Shown: in pieces, positions 8,012-15,507 of the stretch
How positions within the stretch are numbered: the first letter of the stretch is position 1
Layout: each line of letters opens with the position of its first letter
The notes under the pieces: generated by a model
The model's database searches: none
Seen by the model: the letters and a program-made list of their open reading frames with translations, nothing else
Told to the model about the DNA's origin: nothing
DNA from: UMGS1908 sp045655005
GTDB lineage: Bacteria > Bacillota > Clostridia > Christensenellales > UBA1242
Direction: 5' to 3'
DNA: 64,000 nucleotides
Assembly (NCBI GenBank): GCA_045655005.1
Contig: JAZOOJ010000015.1
Location: forward strand, 12,224-76,223
Made by a program: the position numbers and the translations under genes

Positions 8012-8710
8012 ATGGCAAGTAAAAAATTAACAGACTTACAAAGAGCTTCAAAAAAAGGTGCAAAAGTTTTAAAAAGTTGCCTTATTCAGTGTAGTGAAAA
8101 ATTTAAATATGAAAATTTTAGGGCACCAGAACAAGAAGAAAAGATTTGGATTTATACCGATGCGTGTAAAATGGCTATGGCAGAATTGACTCTTCTTGAA
8201 CAATTATGTTTAATTGATTATTATTTTTGTCGTGGGAATAAGTATATTAAAGAGTCTGTTGATGAGGTTGTTCAAACAACTCTTGCTGGAGCTGTGGTGT
8301 CTTCAGATTTGCCACGTTCATCAAATGGGATAGTTCAATGCATACAAGTTGGAAATATTTATTATCATTTTTCAATTGTTGATTTAAAGGATAAAGCAAT
8401 GGCGGTTACACAACCACAAGTGACAATGTTTATGGAAGAATTGCTTACAAATGTAAAAAATAAAAAAGATAGGTTGCTTAATATAAACAATGTTTATTCT
8501 TCAATGCATATTTCTTCTGAATTAGAAAGAAAGAAATTTTATCAAATTGAAGAAGGTGAACAGTCTGCTTCGGTAACCGAAAGTTACGTTTCGTATAAAG
8601 ATTTTGACGACTTGTCGCATTCTCTTATAAGGGATTCTGTATTATTAGAACTTATTAAACGTTGCGGTGAGCTTGGCTGTTACAAGTCAGAAGAACAAGA
8701 TGGTGAATAA
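8012..8710 (+). CDS. uncharacterised protein (first of an unknown gene pair)
   Basis: This 232-residue soluble protein starts at the ATG at 8012 behind GGGGG; an upstream non-ATG start at 7967 would add 15 hydrophobic residues but has no ribosome site. The N-terminal third is helical and rich in charged residues (ELTLLEQLCLIDYYFCRGN), then a mixed region. I recognise no catalytic motif. It runs straight into the next gene, 16 bp apart, so the pair is probably one operon. Its position after jag is not a conserved one I know. Confidence 0.65.
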   Translation: MASKKLTDLQRASKKGAKVLKSCLIQCSEKFKYENFRAPEQEEKIWIYTDACKMAMAELTLLEQLCLIDYYFCRGNKYIKESVDEVVQTTLAGAVVSSDLPRSSNGIVQCIQVGNIYYHFSIVDLKDKAMAVTQPQVTMFMEELLTNVKNKKDRLLNINNVYSSMHISSELERKKFYQIEEGEQSASVTESYVSYKDFDDLSHSLIRDSVLLELIKRCGELGCYKSEEQDGE

Positions 8711-8726
8711 TAAAAGGATGACACAA

Positions 8727-9317
8727 ATGACAGAAAGTGATACAAAGCATAAAGTTGCTGTTATGAATATTGAAAGACGTATGCACGAAAACACAATGAT
8801 GCATTATTTTAATGATTTAAATAATGGAAGGACTCAGTTTTCGGCAAAAAATAAAAAGAGAAGAGAAGTGCTACAAAAAAAGGCTTATCTTTCAACATTT
8901 CTTCAATCAGATACTTATGAAAGATTTCTGATTTTAGAAACCTATTGTGCAAAAGGAACATATCTTTCTTCGGTTCAATACAAAATTATTCAAGAAAAAA
9001 TGCCGTCATTTAAAACAGTTGAAAGGGATGACGAAAATGCTGTTTGTGTTGGCGGAAAGTTTTATCCAAAGCAAGTTGAAAGAAGACTTGTTTTAGAATT
9101 TGCAAAAGTAACAAAATCAGAGTTGGCGCCATTTTTTGATATGTTGAAGGTTGAAGAATTTGCAGAAATTAAGCAACTGATTGAAAGGCATATTGCAGGC
9201 AGGACTGAAAGTTGTGTAAGTTTGCAATATTTTGCAACAACCCTTAAATTAAGAGCATTATTAAAGAATTTGGAAGAAAGAATTGCTGAAAACGAAGAAG
9301 AAACCGAAGGTGAATAA
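8727..9317 (+). CDS. uncharacterised helical protein (second of the pair)
   Basis: This 196-residue protein takes its start from the ATG at 8727, with AAAAGG about 9 nt upstream; in-frame ATGs at 8700 and 8718 are less well placed. The sequence is strongly helical, with a basic KNKKRREVLQKKAYLS segment near residue 38 and an acidic C-terminus (ENEEETEGE). No known domain is recognised. It may act with the preceding gene product, since the two are co-transcribed and both lack membrane segments. Confidence 0.65.
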   Translation: MTESDTKHKVAVMNIERRMHENTMMHYFNDLNNGRTQFSAKNKKRREVLQKKAYLSTFLQSDTYERFLILETYCAKGTYLSSVQYKIIQEKMPSFKTVERDDENAVCVGGKFYPKQVERRLVLEFAKVTKSELAPFFDMLKVEEFAEIKQLIERHIAGRTESCVSLQYFATTLKLRALLKNLEERIAENEEETEGE

Positions 9318-9330
9318 AATAGCATAAAGT

Positions 9331-9374
9331 TAAAAAGGTCATAAGTTTAATTTTTAATTAAATTTATGCCTTTT
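9331..9374 (+). terminator. AT-rich terminator-like hairpin
   Basis: AAAAGG-CATAA-TTTAATT on the left arm pairs with AATTAAA-TTATG-CCTTTT on the right, with small bulges, followed by a T-rich stretch. It ends the unknown gene pair. The stem is long but AT-rich. Confidence 0.6.
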
Positions 9375-9477
9375 AATTTATTAAAACAATAATTTGCAAT
9401 TTGTATTAAAATTAAAAGACAAAAGTGTTTGTTTGTGTTATACTAATATTGTAAAATTATTTTTAAAATGGTGAGTT

Positions 9478-10272
9478 ATGCGAAGGCTTAATAAATTTAT
9501 AATGAAGTATTATCATTTGGAAAATGATATATTTTTTAATCAGTTGTTTGATACGGGTGAATCAATTTTTACCTTTAATGATAAGGTCACAAGCAGTATT
9601 TGGAACCATGCATTCCCGTATGATATTGATGGGAAAAATGAAGAACAAACAATTTTAAAATATAAAACATTTATTCAAGATGCTGTATCGTTTTTTCTTT
9701 CAAAAGGTCGACAGCCTGCAATTTATTTAGATGAAAAATACTTTAGTTCAAAAATGCTTGAATTACTATATGAAAACAAATTTGAACGTTTTGATAATGA
9801 AGCGTGGATGCGTCTTAGAAAAATAAGGAAAAAGGCTATTAAAACACATGAATTGAAAATGGTTCATATTGACGACTTGTCAAAGTCATCAGACTTTTTT
9901 AATGTCGTAAGTATTTGTTTCAGTCCGCAATATTCAGAAGAGTTCAAGAATGATTTTGATAAAATATTTGGATTTAAAAAAATAGAGCACTATAGTTTTT
10001 ATAATGGCGATGGCGTTGGAATTGGGGCCGCAAGTGTTTACTATGACAAGGAGACTGCACATATTCACAACATTGGTGTGTTGCCTGAGTATAGGCGTCA
10101 CGGATATGGAACAATTATTGTAAAGCAGATGTTTGATTATATTAAGCACGAACTGAAAATTAAAGACATAGTATTGCAATGTGATGGTGTTACTGTCGAA
10201 AGTTTTTACAGGAATTTGGGTGCCGAGATGTTTTACAGGAGATATGGGTATCTTTTAAATGTTGAGGTTTAA
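9478..10272 (+). CDS. GNAT family N-acetyltransferase
   Basis: This 264-residue protein has a C-terminal GNAT domain with the acetyl-CoA-binding signature GVLPEYRRHGYGTIIVKQM around residues 200-215 and the following beta-bulge strand IVLQCDGVTVESFYRNLGAE. The first 130 residues form an additional N-terminal region, probably a second degenerate GNAT-like half, so this could be a tandem type. The substrate cannot be predicted. The ribosome site is GGTGAG; a TATACT at 9439-9444 is a likely -10 box. It is flanked by terminators or promoters and seems to be transcribed alone. Confidence 0.85.
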   Translation: MRRLNKFIMKYYHLENDIFFNQLFDTGESIFTFNDKVTSSIWNHAFPYDIDGKNEEQTILKYKTFIQDAVSFFLSKGRQPAIYLDEKYFSSKMLELLYENKFERFDNEAWMRLRKIRKKAIKTHELKMVHIDDLSKSSDFFNVVSICFSPQYSEEFKNDFDKIFGFKKIEHYSFYNGDGVGIGAASVYYDKETAHIHNIGVLPEYRRHGYGTIIVKQMFDYIKHELKIKDIVLQCDGVTVESFYRNLGAEMFYRRYGYLLNVEV

Positions 10273-10326
10273 GTTTGACTTTTAACAAGAAGTGGAATGT
10301 TTGTTGAAAACCAAACAATTTAACTA

Positions 10327-10356
10327 TTGACAAACAACAAAAAATAATGATATTAT
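10327..10356 (+). promoter_or_regulatory. promoter of the rubrerythrin gene
   Basis: TTGACA (10327-10332) is followed after 18 bp by TATTAT (10351-10356). No obvious inverted repeat for a peroxide-responsive repressor such as PerR could be recognised. Confidence 0.6.
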
Positions 10357-10417
10357 TTTTATAGTTACGAAAAGTCGTATCTGTTTAATTAGAATTATAT
10401 AATAGGAGAAGATATTA

Positions 10418-11080
10418 ATGACAAAATTTAAATGCTCAATTTGTGGATATGAACATAACGCTGAAAGTCTTTCAGAAGATTTTGTATGTCCAATTTGTAA
10501 ACAACCTGTAAGTGCATTTGTAAAGGTCGAAGAAAGTGTAAAGAAAAATAAATACGCAGGAACAAAGACAGAAAAGAATTTAATGGAAGCTTTTGCTGGA
10601 GAATCACAAGCAAGAAATAAGTATACCTATTTTGCATCAGTTGCTAAAAAACAAGGGTTCGAGCAAATTGCTGAGCTGTTTTTGAAAACTGCAGATAATG
10701 AAAAAGAACATGCAAAATTGTGGTTTAAGGAACTTGGTGAACTTGGCGATACTGCTGAAAATTTATTGCACGCAGCAGAGGGCGAAAACTACGAATGGAC
10801 AGATATGTATGACAGATTTGCAAAAGAGGCTGAGGCTGAAGGGTTTGCTGAGCTTGCTGAAAAGTTTAGAGGTGTTGCAAAAATTGAAAAGGCACATGAA
10901 GAAAGATATCGTGCTTTGCTTCACAATGTAGAAAATAAAGAAGTTTTTGCAAGAAGTGAAGTGCAAGTTTGGGAATGCAGAAATTGTGGACATATAGTTG
11001 TTGGAACAAATGCTCCTGACGTGTGCCCAGTTTGTGCTCACGCTCAAAGTTATTTTGAAATAAGAAAAGAAAATTATTAA
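10418..11080 (+). CDS. rbr: rubrerythrin with N- and C-terminal rubredoxin-like domains
   Basis: This 220-residue protein has a central ferritin-like diiron domain with AFAGESQARNKYTYFA near residue 55 and KTADNEKEHAKLWF near residue 92, plus the later KIEKAHEERY helix. It is flanked by two CxxC...CxxC rubredoxin-type zinc or iron ribbons: CSICGYEHN...CPIC at the N-terminus and CRNCGHIVV...CPVC at the C-terminus. Rubrerythrins reduce hydrogen peroxide in anaerobes using electrons from rubredoxin-type donors. The double arrangement is a known but less common architecture. It has its own promoter and terminator. A rubredoxin-containing flavin reductase encoded at 47.7 kb could be a donor. Confidence 0.95.
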   Translation: MTKFKCSICGYEHNAESLSEDFVCPICKQPVSAFVKVEESVKKNKYAGTKTEKNLMEAFAGESQARNKYTYFASVAKKQGFEQIAELFLKTADNEKEHAKLWFKELGELGDTAENLLHAAEGENYEWTDMYDRFAKEAEAEGFAELAEKFRGVAKIEKAHEERYRALLHNVENKEVFARSEVQVWECRNCGHIVVGTNAPDVCPVCAHAQSYFEIRKENY

Positions 11081-11085
11081 AATTT

Positions 11086-11112
11086 AAGGAAGGTGAAAAA
11101 CCTTCCTTTTTT
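11086..11112 (+). terminator. terminator of rubrerythrin
   Basis: AAGGAAGG (11086-11093) pairs with CCTTCCTT (11101-11108) around a 7-nt loop and is followed by T residues. Confidence 0.9.
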
Positions 11113-11126
11113 ATGCACAATGCATC

Positions 11127-11156
11127 TTGACAATAAGACACTAGTTTTGTTATAAT
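11127..11156 (+). promoter_or_regulatory. promoter of the 122-residue gene
   Basis: TTGACA (11127-11132) and TATAAT (11151-11156) with an 18-bp spacer. Confidence 0.7.
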
Positions 11157-11181
11157 AGAAAAAAATTTGGGTTGGTGAAAA

Positions 11182-11550
11182 ATGGAACAAAAAAAATTGA
11201 AATATTTGGCTAAATGTTATTGTTTAAACAATGGTCGCTTATCTACAACAATACAAATAGTGTATAGCGCTGACATTAAGAATGTGTATATATCTCCAAA
11301 TTGTTTGTTTATTGAGATTTGCACTTTTGATGAAAATACTAGAAGAACCGATGATAAAAATGCTGTTAAGATTGACCATTATTTGGTGGGAAATAGATTT
11401 GATAGATGTCGTGCACACTTTACAGATGAAAGAGAAAAGACAAATTTTACACTTTTTAAAGTCTATAAACCGCATATGTTAATTTCCGAAAAAGATATTA
11501 AGAATGGGAAATATTGTCCAGAGGCTCAGGGAACGGAAGAGAATGAGTAG
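11182..11550 (+). CDS. uncharacterised small protein
   Basis: This 122-residue soluble protein is probably mostly beta, from the alternating pattern in YLAKCYCLNNGRLSTTIQ and the later HYLVGNRFDRCRAHFTD. I recognise no family. It lies between its own promoter and a terminator, so it is a single-gene unit. The ribosome site is weak (GGGTTGGTG), about 10 nt before the ATG. Four Cys residues are scattered without a metal-binding spacing. Confidence 0.6.
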   Translation: MEQKKLKYLAKCYCLNNGRLSTTIQIVYSADIKNVYISPNCLFIEICTFDENTRRTDDKNAVKIDHYLVGNRFDRCRAHFTDEREKTNFTLFKVYKPHMLISEKDIKNGKYCPEAQGTEENE

Positions 11551-11560
11551 TTATAAAGAT

Positions 11561-11592
11561 AAAGATTATCAATATTCTTGATAATCTTTTTC
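11561..11592 (+). terminator. terminator of the 122-residue gene
   Basis: AAAGATTATC (11561-11570) pairs perfectly with GATAATCTTT (11580-11589) and is followed by TTTTT. Confidence 0.85.
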
Positions 11593-11627
11593 ATATATGG
11601 TAAAATTATATTACTAGGAGAATTATT

Positions 11628-12962
11628 ATGTTTAAAAAAATGATTTTGCCAATCAGTGTTGCATTTGTTTTGATAATTTCTGCAATCGTGGGCAGTATTT
11701 TGATATTAAATAATGAAAATAAATATGGGAATAATGGCGGTGGTGATAATCCTACAACAAATATAGGTTCTCAAAATAATGGCCAAAATTCAACAACTCC
11801 GGTACATATACACAAATTTGATCAAGAACCAATTTATACTGTTGAAGGAGAGATTGCATATATAACATATGCGTGCAGCAATGGGTGTGAAGAAAGGTCA
11901 GAAAGAAAGGCGGTTTCTAATGCTGTAATAGCAACACCTACAACAGTGCAAGATGTTTTAGACGGTGATATTAACAATAAAATTGTTGTCTTAAATGAAG
12001 GTGTTTATGAATATCTTGAATTAAGACCATCTCTTGCAAATGTTCAAAAGATTAGCGTTGATAAAAATGGCGGAAGTGAATTTGGTGAGCCAATATATAT
12101 TCGTGCGGGTGGAAATTTTAGAGATATAGCAGAGATAGTAGAAAATCAAAAAACCTATAACTATTTATATGAGACAACATTTGAGAACATTACAATTGTT
12201 GGTGTTGATGGGACGGTTTTAAGAAATAGATTTGATGCTGTTTCGGGTGTGGTAGATTACACAAATCTGCGTGCAGAAGACCCAATTCGAAATCTTGAAT
12301 ACAATGAAACAGGCTGGAAGCACACGGTTAAATTAACAATAAAAAATCTTAAATTACTAAATTTAAAATTTAATGGTATTGGTGCTACAATTAATATTGC
12401 TTACAGTGAAAATGATTACTCATATTATGATAGAATTTCAATCGAGAATTGCAGGTTTACAACTCTTTACCAAGAAAGGCTTGTTGGAAGCCCTGCAATA
12501 AGAGTCGATAATGCTAAAAATGTAGATATTGTAGAAAATATAGTGGTTGGACATTATTATGGTATTTATACAACAAATGTTTTTAATTTAGACTGCGAAA
12601 AAAACACAATAAAGCAAACGAATAGCAATGCAATAGTTTTGCAATCTGGGTTTTCAGAAGAATATTTAATGGGTAAAATTAATATTGTTTCAAATCACAT
12701 AGAAGATGTCTATGGGCAAAATAATGCGGGTGATAGGGCAATACTAATTAAAAACGGAAACCATTGTACAATTTTAATAAAAGACAATACTTTTGTAAAT
12801 GCGACCAATTCATTATCTCAAGTTATAAAGGTATTTTCGCTAACAAATTCACTGTTTAGTGTAATAAATAATAATTATTATGAAACACTTTTATCAGAGG
12901 GTAAGGCAATTGATAATATCACAAATTCAGGATTAGCAAGTTTTGAAATCGTAGTTTATTAA
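11628..12962 (+). CDS. exported or membrane-anchored parallel beta-helix-like protein
   Basis: This 444-residue protein starts with a basic residue pair and one long hydrophobic segment (residues 5-27), acting as signal anchor. A Gly/Asn/Thr-rich linker follows (residues 32-60), then a short Cys-containing strand region (HIHKFDQEPIY, YACSNGC). The rest has features of a right-handed parallel beta-helix: DVLDGDINNKIVVLNEGVY at the start, then repeated Asn-rich turns such as NVDIVENIVVGHYYGIY and NTIKQTNSNAIVLQSG. Such folds occur in pectate-lyase-like and other surface carbohydrate-acting proteins, but no catalytic signature is clear. It has a good ribosome site (TAGGAGAA) and ends in a shared terminator. 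Confidence 0.75.
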   Translation: MFKKMILPISVAFVLIISAIVGSILILNNENKYGNNGGGDNPTTNIGSQNNGQNSTTPVHIHKFDQEPIYTVEGEIAYITYACSNGCEERSERKAVSNAVIATPTTVQDVLDGDINNKIVVLNEGVYEYLELRPSLANVQKISVDKNGGSEFGEPIYIRAGGNFRDIAEIVENQKTYNYLYETTFENITIVGVDGTVLRNRFDAVSGVVDYTNLRAEDPIRNLEYNETGWKHTVKLTIKNLKLLNLKFNGIGATINIAYSENDYSYYDRISIENCRFTTLYQERLVGSPAIRVDNAKNVDIVENIVVGHYYGIYTTNVFNLDCEKNTIKQTNSNAIVLQSGFSEEYLMGKINIVSNHIEDVYGQNNAGDRAILIKNGNHCTILIKDNTFVNATNSLSQVIKVFSLTNSLFSVINNNYYETLLSEGKAIDNITNSGLASFEIVVY

Positions 12963-12997
12963 AAAAATCCAACAGTAAATTTCTGTTGGATTTTTTT
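12962..12997. terminator. bidirectional terminator
   Basis: The stem of AAAAAATCCAACAG (12962-12975) with its complement (12983-12996) lies between two convergent genes and has A- and T-runs on both sides, so it can serve both. Confidence 0.9.
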
Positions 12998-12998
12998 G

Positions 12999-13634
12999 TT
13001 ATATAATATTTTCGCTTGCGTTTGTTGAAGAATGCGTTTGAATAAATTCTTTGTAAAATTCAATGATTCGCTTTTGCTCATCGGGTGTTTTATGTGAAAA
13101 GTGTTTTGGATTTTCAACGAAATCACCCAGCGCCATATTGAAATGCCCTGCGACAAAGAATGATGGAATAATTCTTACGTTTGCACCTTTGCTTGATGTT
13201 TTTGGCGTTATATCTCCGTGTGTGGTGGTTGGAAATCCGTATTCATCGGTACTTTGGGTTGGCGGTTCTTGATATCCGAATACGCAAAAATCTTTATAGG
13301 AATCTTCGATGTTTGCTGGTTTGTCAAATGCTTCAAGAATCTCCTTGGGTATATTTACAAGTACTGGACTTTGTGGAAGAACTTCAAAAGTTGGAGCTTC
13401 GAGTGTTGATAAGTGGTACATGGTTGCTTTAAAGTTATTATCAAGATTGATATTCCCATTTTCGTCCATAAATCTACGGGCTTTTTTCCCGTAAGGGCTG
13501 TGTGATACCATAAGTCCATTTAGTTCTATCTTAGGAGAAGTTTCTTCACGATGAGAGTCGTGAACACCTATCCAACAGCCGATATTATTTGTATAATATT
13601 CTTCTAATTTTTCATTAATTTCTTGAAGTTCCAT
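12999..13634 (-). CDS. uncharacterised protein
   Basis: This 211-residue soluble protein is not recognised. It is predicted to be mixed alpha/beta with many Pro and Gly residues, a motif-like CWIGVHDSHREE near residue 20 and FFVAGHFNMALGD around residue 163. No signal peptide or membrane segment is present. The ATG at 13634 is preceded on the minus strand by GGAGAC. It is transcribed away from the aspS leader and has its own unit ending in the shared terminator. Confidence 0.65.
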   Translation of the reverse strand: MELQEINEKLEEYYTNNIGCWIGVHDSHREETSPKIELNGLMVSHSPYGKKARRFMDENGNINLDNNFKATMYHLSTLEAPTFEVLPQSPVLVNIPKEILEAFDKPANIEDSYKDFCVFGYQEPPTQSTDEYGFPTTTHGDITPKTSSKGANVRIIPSFFVAGHFNMALGDFVENPKHFSHKTPDEQKRIIEFYKEFIQTHSSTNASENII

Positions 13635-13707
13635 ATGTGGGTCTCCTCTTTATTTGTTATTATAATATTAACATATATCAATTGAGACCACAACTTATTT
13701 TTTATTC

Positions 13708-13736
13708 TTGACAAATAATTTAATTTATCATATACT
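13708..13736 (+). promoter_or_regulatory. sigma-A promoter of the aspS T-box leader
   Basis: TTGACA (13708-13713) and TATACT (13731-13736) are 17 bp apart, so transcription should begin near 13743. This fixes the 5' end of the leader and therefore limits the size of its first stem. Confidence 0.8.
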
Positions 13737-13742
13737 ATATTT

Positions 13743-13916
13743 AGATGTTGACGAAAAAGGCAGAGATAATCTTTGCGTGACACCTTTTTTAGAGTCTAAA
13801 AACAATTCAAAACAAAAACCAAAGTGGCTGAAAGTTTTTCAGCAAGTTAGGTGGCACCACGGATAAGTAAGTTATTCGTCCTAATGCATTAAATATGCAC
13901 TAGGACGATTTTTTTG
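13743..13916 (+). promoter_or_regulatory. T-box riboswitch (tRNA-Asp sensing) upstream of aspS
   Basis: The leader has the T-box core AGGTGGCACCACGG at about 13850-13862. Its TGGC pairs with the GCCA end expected of tRNA-Asp (discriminator G73). A factor-independent terminator follows: TCGTCCTA (13876-13883) pairs with TAGGACGA (13901-13908), then seven T residues. The only upstream stem is small: AAAAAGG (13754-13760) with CCTTTTT (13783-13789), enclosing a hairpin CAGAGA-taa-TCTTTG and a 7-nt bulge holding GAC (13779-13781), the Asp codon, as specifier. A Stem III-like hairpin (CTGAAA with TTTCAG) lies before the antiterminator. Uncharged tRNA-Asp should favour read-through into aspS. Confidence 0.9.
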
Positions 13917-13945
13917 TTCTAGTGTGAAATTAAAAGGAGAAGAAA

Positions 13946-15229
13946 ATGACAACACAAATTTCAAAATTAGAAGTTGGGCGTGTTTGCGTTCAAGGTATGA
14001 TTGAAACAATCAGAGACAAAAAGAGTATGCAATTCATTGTACTAAAAGACTTTTCTGGTAAGGTGCAGGTTACAGTAGACAAGACAGCGCATCCAGAAGT
14101 TGGCGAAGTTTTTTCACATTTAATTACAGGGGCAACTGTAAAGGTGGAAGGAGAACTTGTAAAATCTGAGTATGTTAAACTCGGCGGTCAAGAAATTTTG
14201 GCAGACGGAGTAGAAGTTACAAGTACAGCTGAAGCAAATCCTATTGCGGAAGATAGCGATATTGATAGCAGATTGAATTATAGATGGCTTGACCTTAGAG
14301 TAGATAAAAATCTTTTGATATTTAAAGTTCAAAGCGAATTTACAAATGCGATGAAGCAGTTTTTACTTGATAAAGATTTTACAGAAATTCATACACCTAA
14401 ATTTATTGCAACAGCGTCTGAATCAGGTTCAGAGGTTTTTGAAGTTAAGTATTTTGATACAAAAGCTTATCTTGCCCAAAGCCCACAATTTTATAAGCAA
14501 ATGGCTATGGCGGGTGGCTTAGGTAGAATCTTTGAATGTGCTCCATCTTTCAGAGCAGAAAAATCACACACAAGAAAACACGCAACAGAGTTTACAAGTT
14601 TTGACTTGGAATTTTCAAATATTGAATCGTATGATGATGTTATGAAGATGGAAGAGGAAATGCTTGAGTATGCCTTGCGTAAGGTGAGTGAAAAGTATGG
14701 CGAACAAATTAAAGAGGCCTTTGGGATAGAGGTTGTTGTTCCAAGTCTTCCTTTCCCAAGAATGGCATTGGCTGATATTTATAGTGAACTTGAAACAAGG
14801 TATGGGTATACTGTACCAGAGTGCGAAAAAGACGACTTAACAACCGAGGCTGAGAAATTATGTAGGCAACTTGCAATGGATATGTATGGACACGAATTTT
14901 TGTTTGTTACACATTTTGGTGCAAGAAAAAGACCTTTCTATCACATGAGAAAGGACGGGATTTTGCAAGGGTATGACTTAATTTGGAAGGGTGTAGAAAT
15001 AACTTCTGGGGCGCAAAGAGAGCACAGATATGATGTGTTAAAGCAAACAGCCGAAGAATATGGTCTTGGTAAAGATGTAGAGTTCTATTTGCAGTTCTTT
15101 AAATATGGTTGCCCACCACATGGTGGATTTGCAATTGGAATTGACAGAGCAACAATGAATCTTCTTGAGCTTGCAAGCCTTAAAGAAGCAATGTTCTTAT
15201 TCCGTGGTCCAGACAGATTGACACCATAA
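13946..15229 (+). CDS. aspS: aspartyl-tRNA synthetase, archaeal-type short form
   Basis: This 427-residue class II synthetase has an N-terminal OB-fold anticodon-binding domain (VCVQGMIETIRDKK), motif 2 with FRAEKSHTRKHATEFTSFDLE and motif 3 in FAIGIDRATMNLLEL. It lacks the large GAD insertion of the usual bacterial AspRS (about 590 residues), so it belongs to the archaeal/eukaryotic-like AspRS group present in some Clostridia. Some members of this group are non-discriminating; whether this one is cannot be told. An asnS gene is also present at 18.7 kb. Expression is under the T-box upstream. The last 25 bp are duplicated 2.1 kb downstream. Confidence 0.93.
   Translation: MTTQISKLEVGRVCVQGMIETIRDKKSMQFIVLKDFSGKVQVTVDKTAHPEVGEVFSHLITGATVKVEGELVKSEYVKLGGQEILADGVEVTSTAEANPIAEDSDIDSRLNYRWLDLRVDKNLLIFKVQSEFTNAMKQFLLDKDFTEIHTPKFIATASESGSEVFEVKYFDTKAYLAQSPQFYKQMAMAGGLGRIFECAPSFRAEKSHTRKHATEFTSFDLEFSNIESYDDVMKMEEEMLEYALRKVSEKYGEQIKEAFGIEVVVPSLPFPRMALADIYSELETRYGYTVPECEKDDLTTEAEKLCRQLAMDMYGHEFLFVTHFGARKRPFYHMRKDGILQGYDLIWKGVEITSGAQREHRYDVLKQTAEEYGLGKDVEFYLQFFKYGCPPHGGFAIGIDRATMNLLELASLKEAMFLFRGPDRLTP
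15205..15229 (+). repeat. direct repeat copy 1 (3' end of aspS)
   Basis: TGGTCCAGACAGATT-g-ACACCATAA encodes the conserved C-terminus GPDRLTP and stop of aspS. It recurs with one mismatch at 17318-17342, the two copies bracketing two unrelated genes. Confidence 0.9.
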
Positions 15230-15318
15230 CACAATAAATACTATTTATTAATTATGGCAATTAATTAAAGATTGATGTAAATATATTTGTAACAAAATAA
15301 ATGAAAGGGGTATAAGTG

Positions 15319-15507
15319 ATGAATTTAAACATAAATGATGGAAACAGTGGCGAGTTTTCTAATATTAAAGAATTAGATGATTGGATTGATTTCTTACAGA
15401 AAAATCCGAACGAAATAGATAATCTAATGTTTGACGAGTTGGAAATGTTGACGCAATATTTAAAGGCACGCAATAATTACATTAAAAGGATGGTGGGAAA
15501 TGTTTGA
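15319..15507 (+). CDS. small uncharacterised protein in the aspS-flanked insertion
   Basis: This 62-residue acidic protein (NINDGNSGEFSNIKELDDW near its start) has an ATG at 15319 preceded by AAAGGGG at 8 nt; a GTG one codon earlier is also possible. It has a strongly helical centre and no known domain. It overlaps the next gene by 8 bp, so the two are translationally coupled and likely act together. Both lie between the duplicated aspS ends. Confidence 0.7.
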   Translation: MNLNINDGNSGEFSNIKELDDWIDFLQKNPNEIDNLMFDELEMLTQYLKARNNYIKRMVGNV

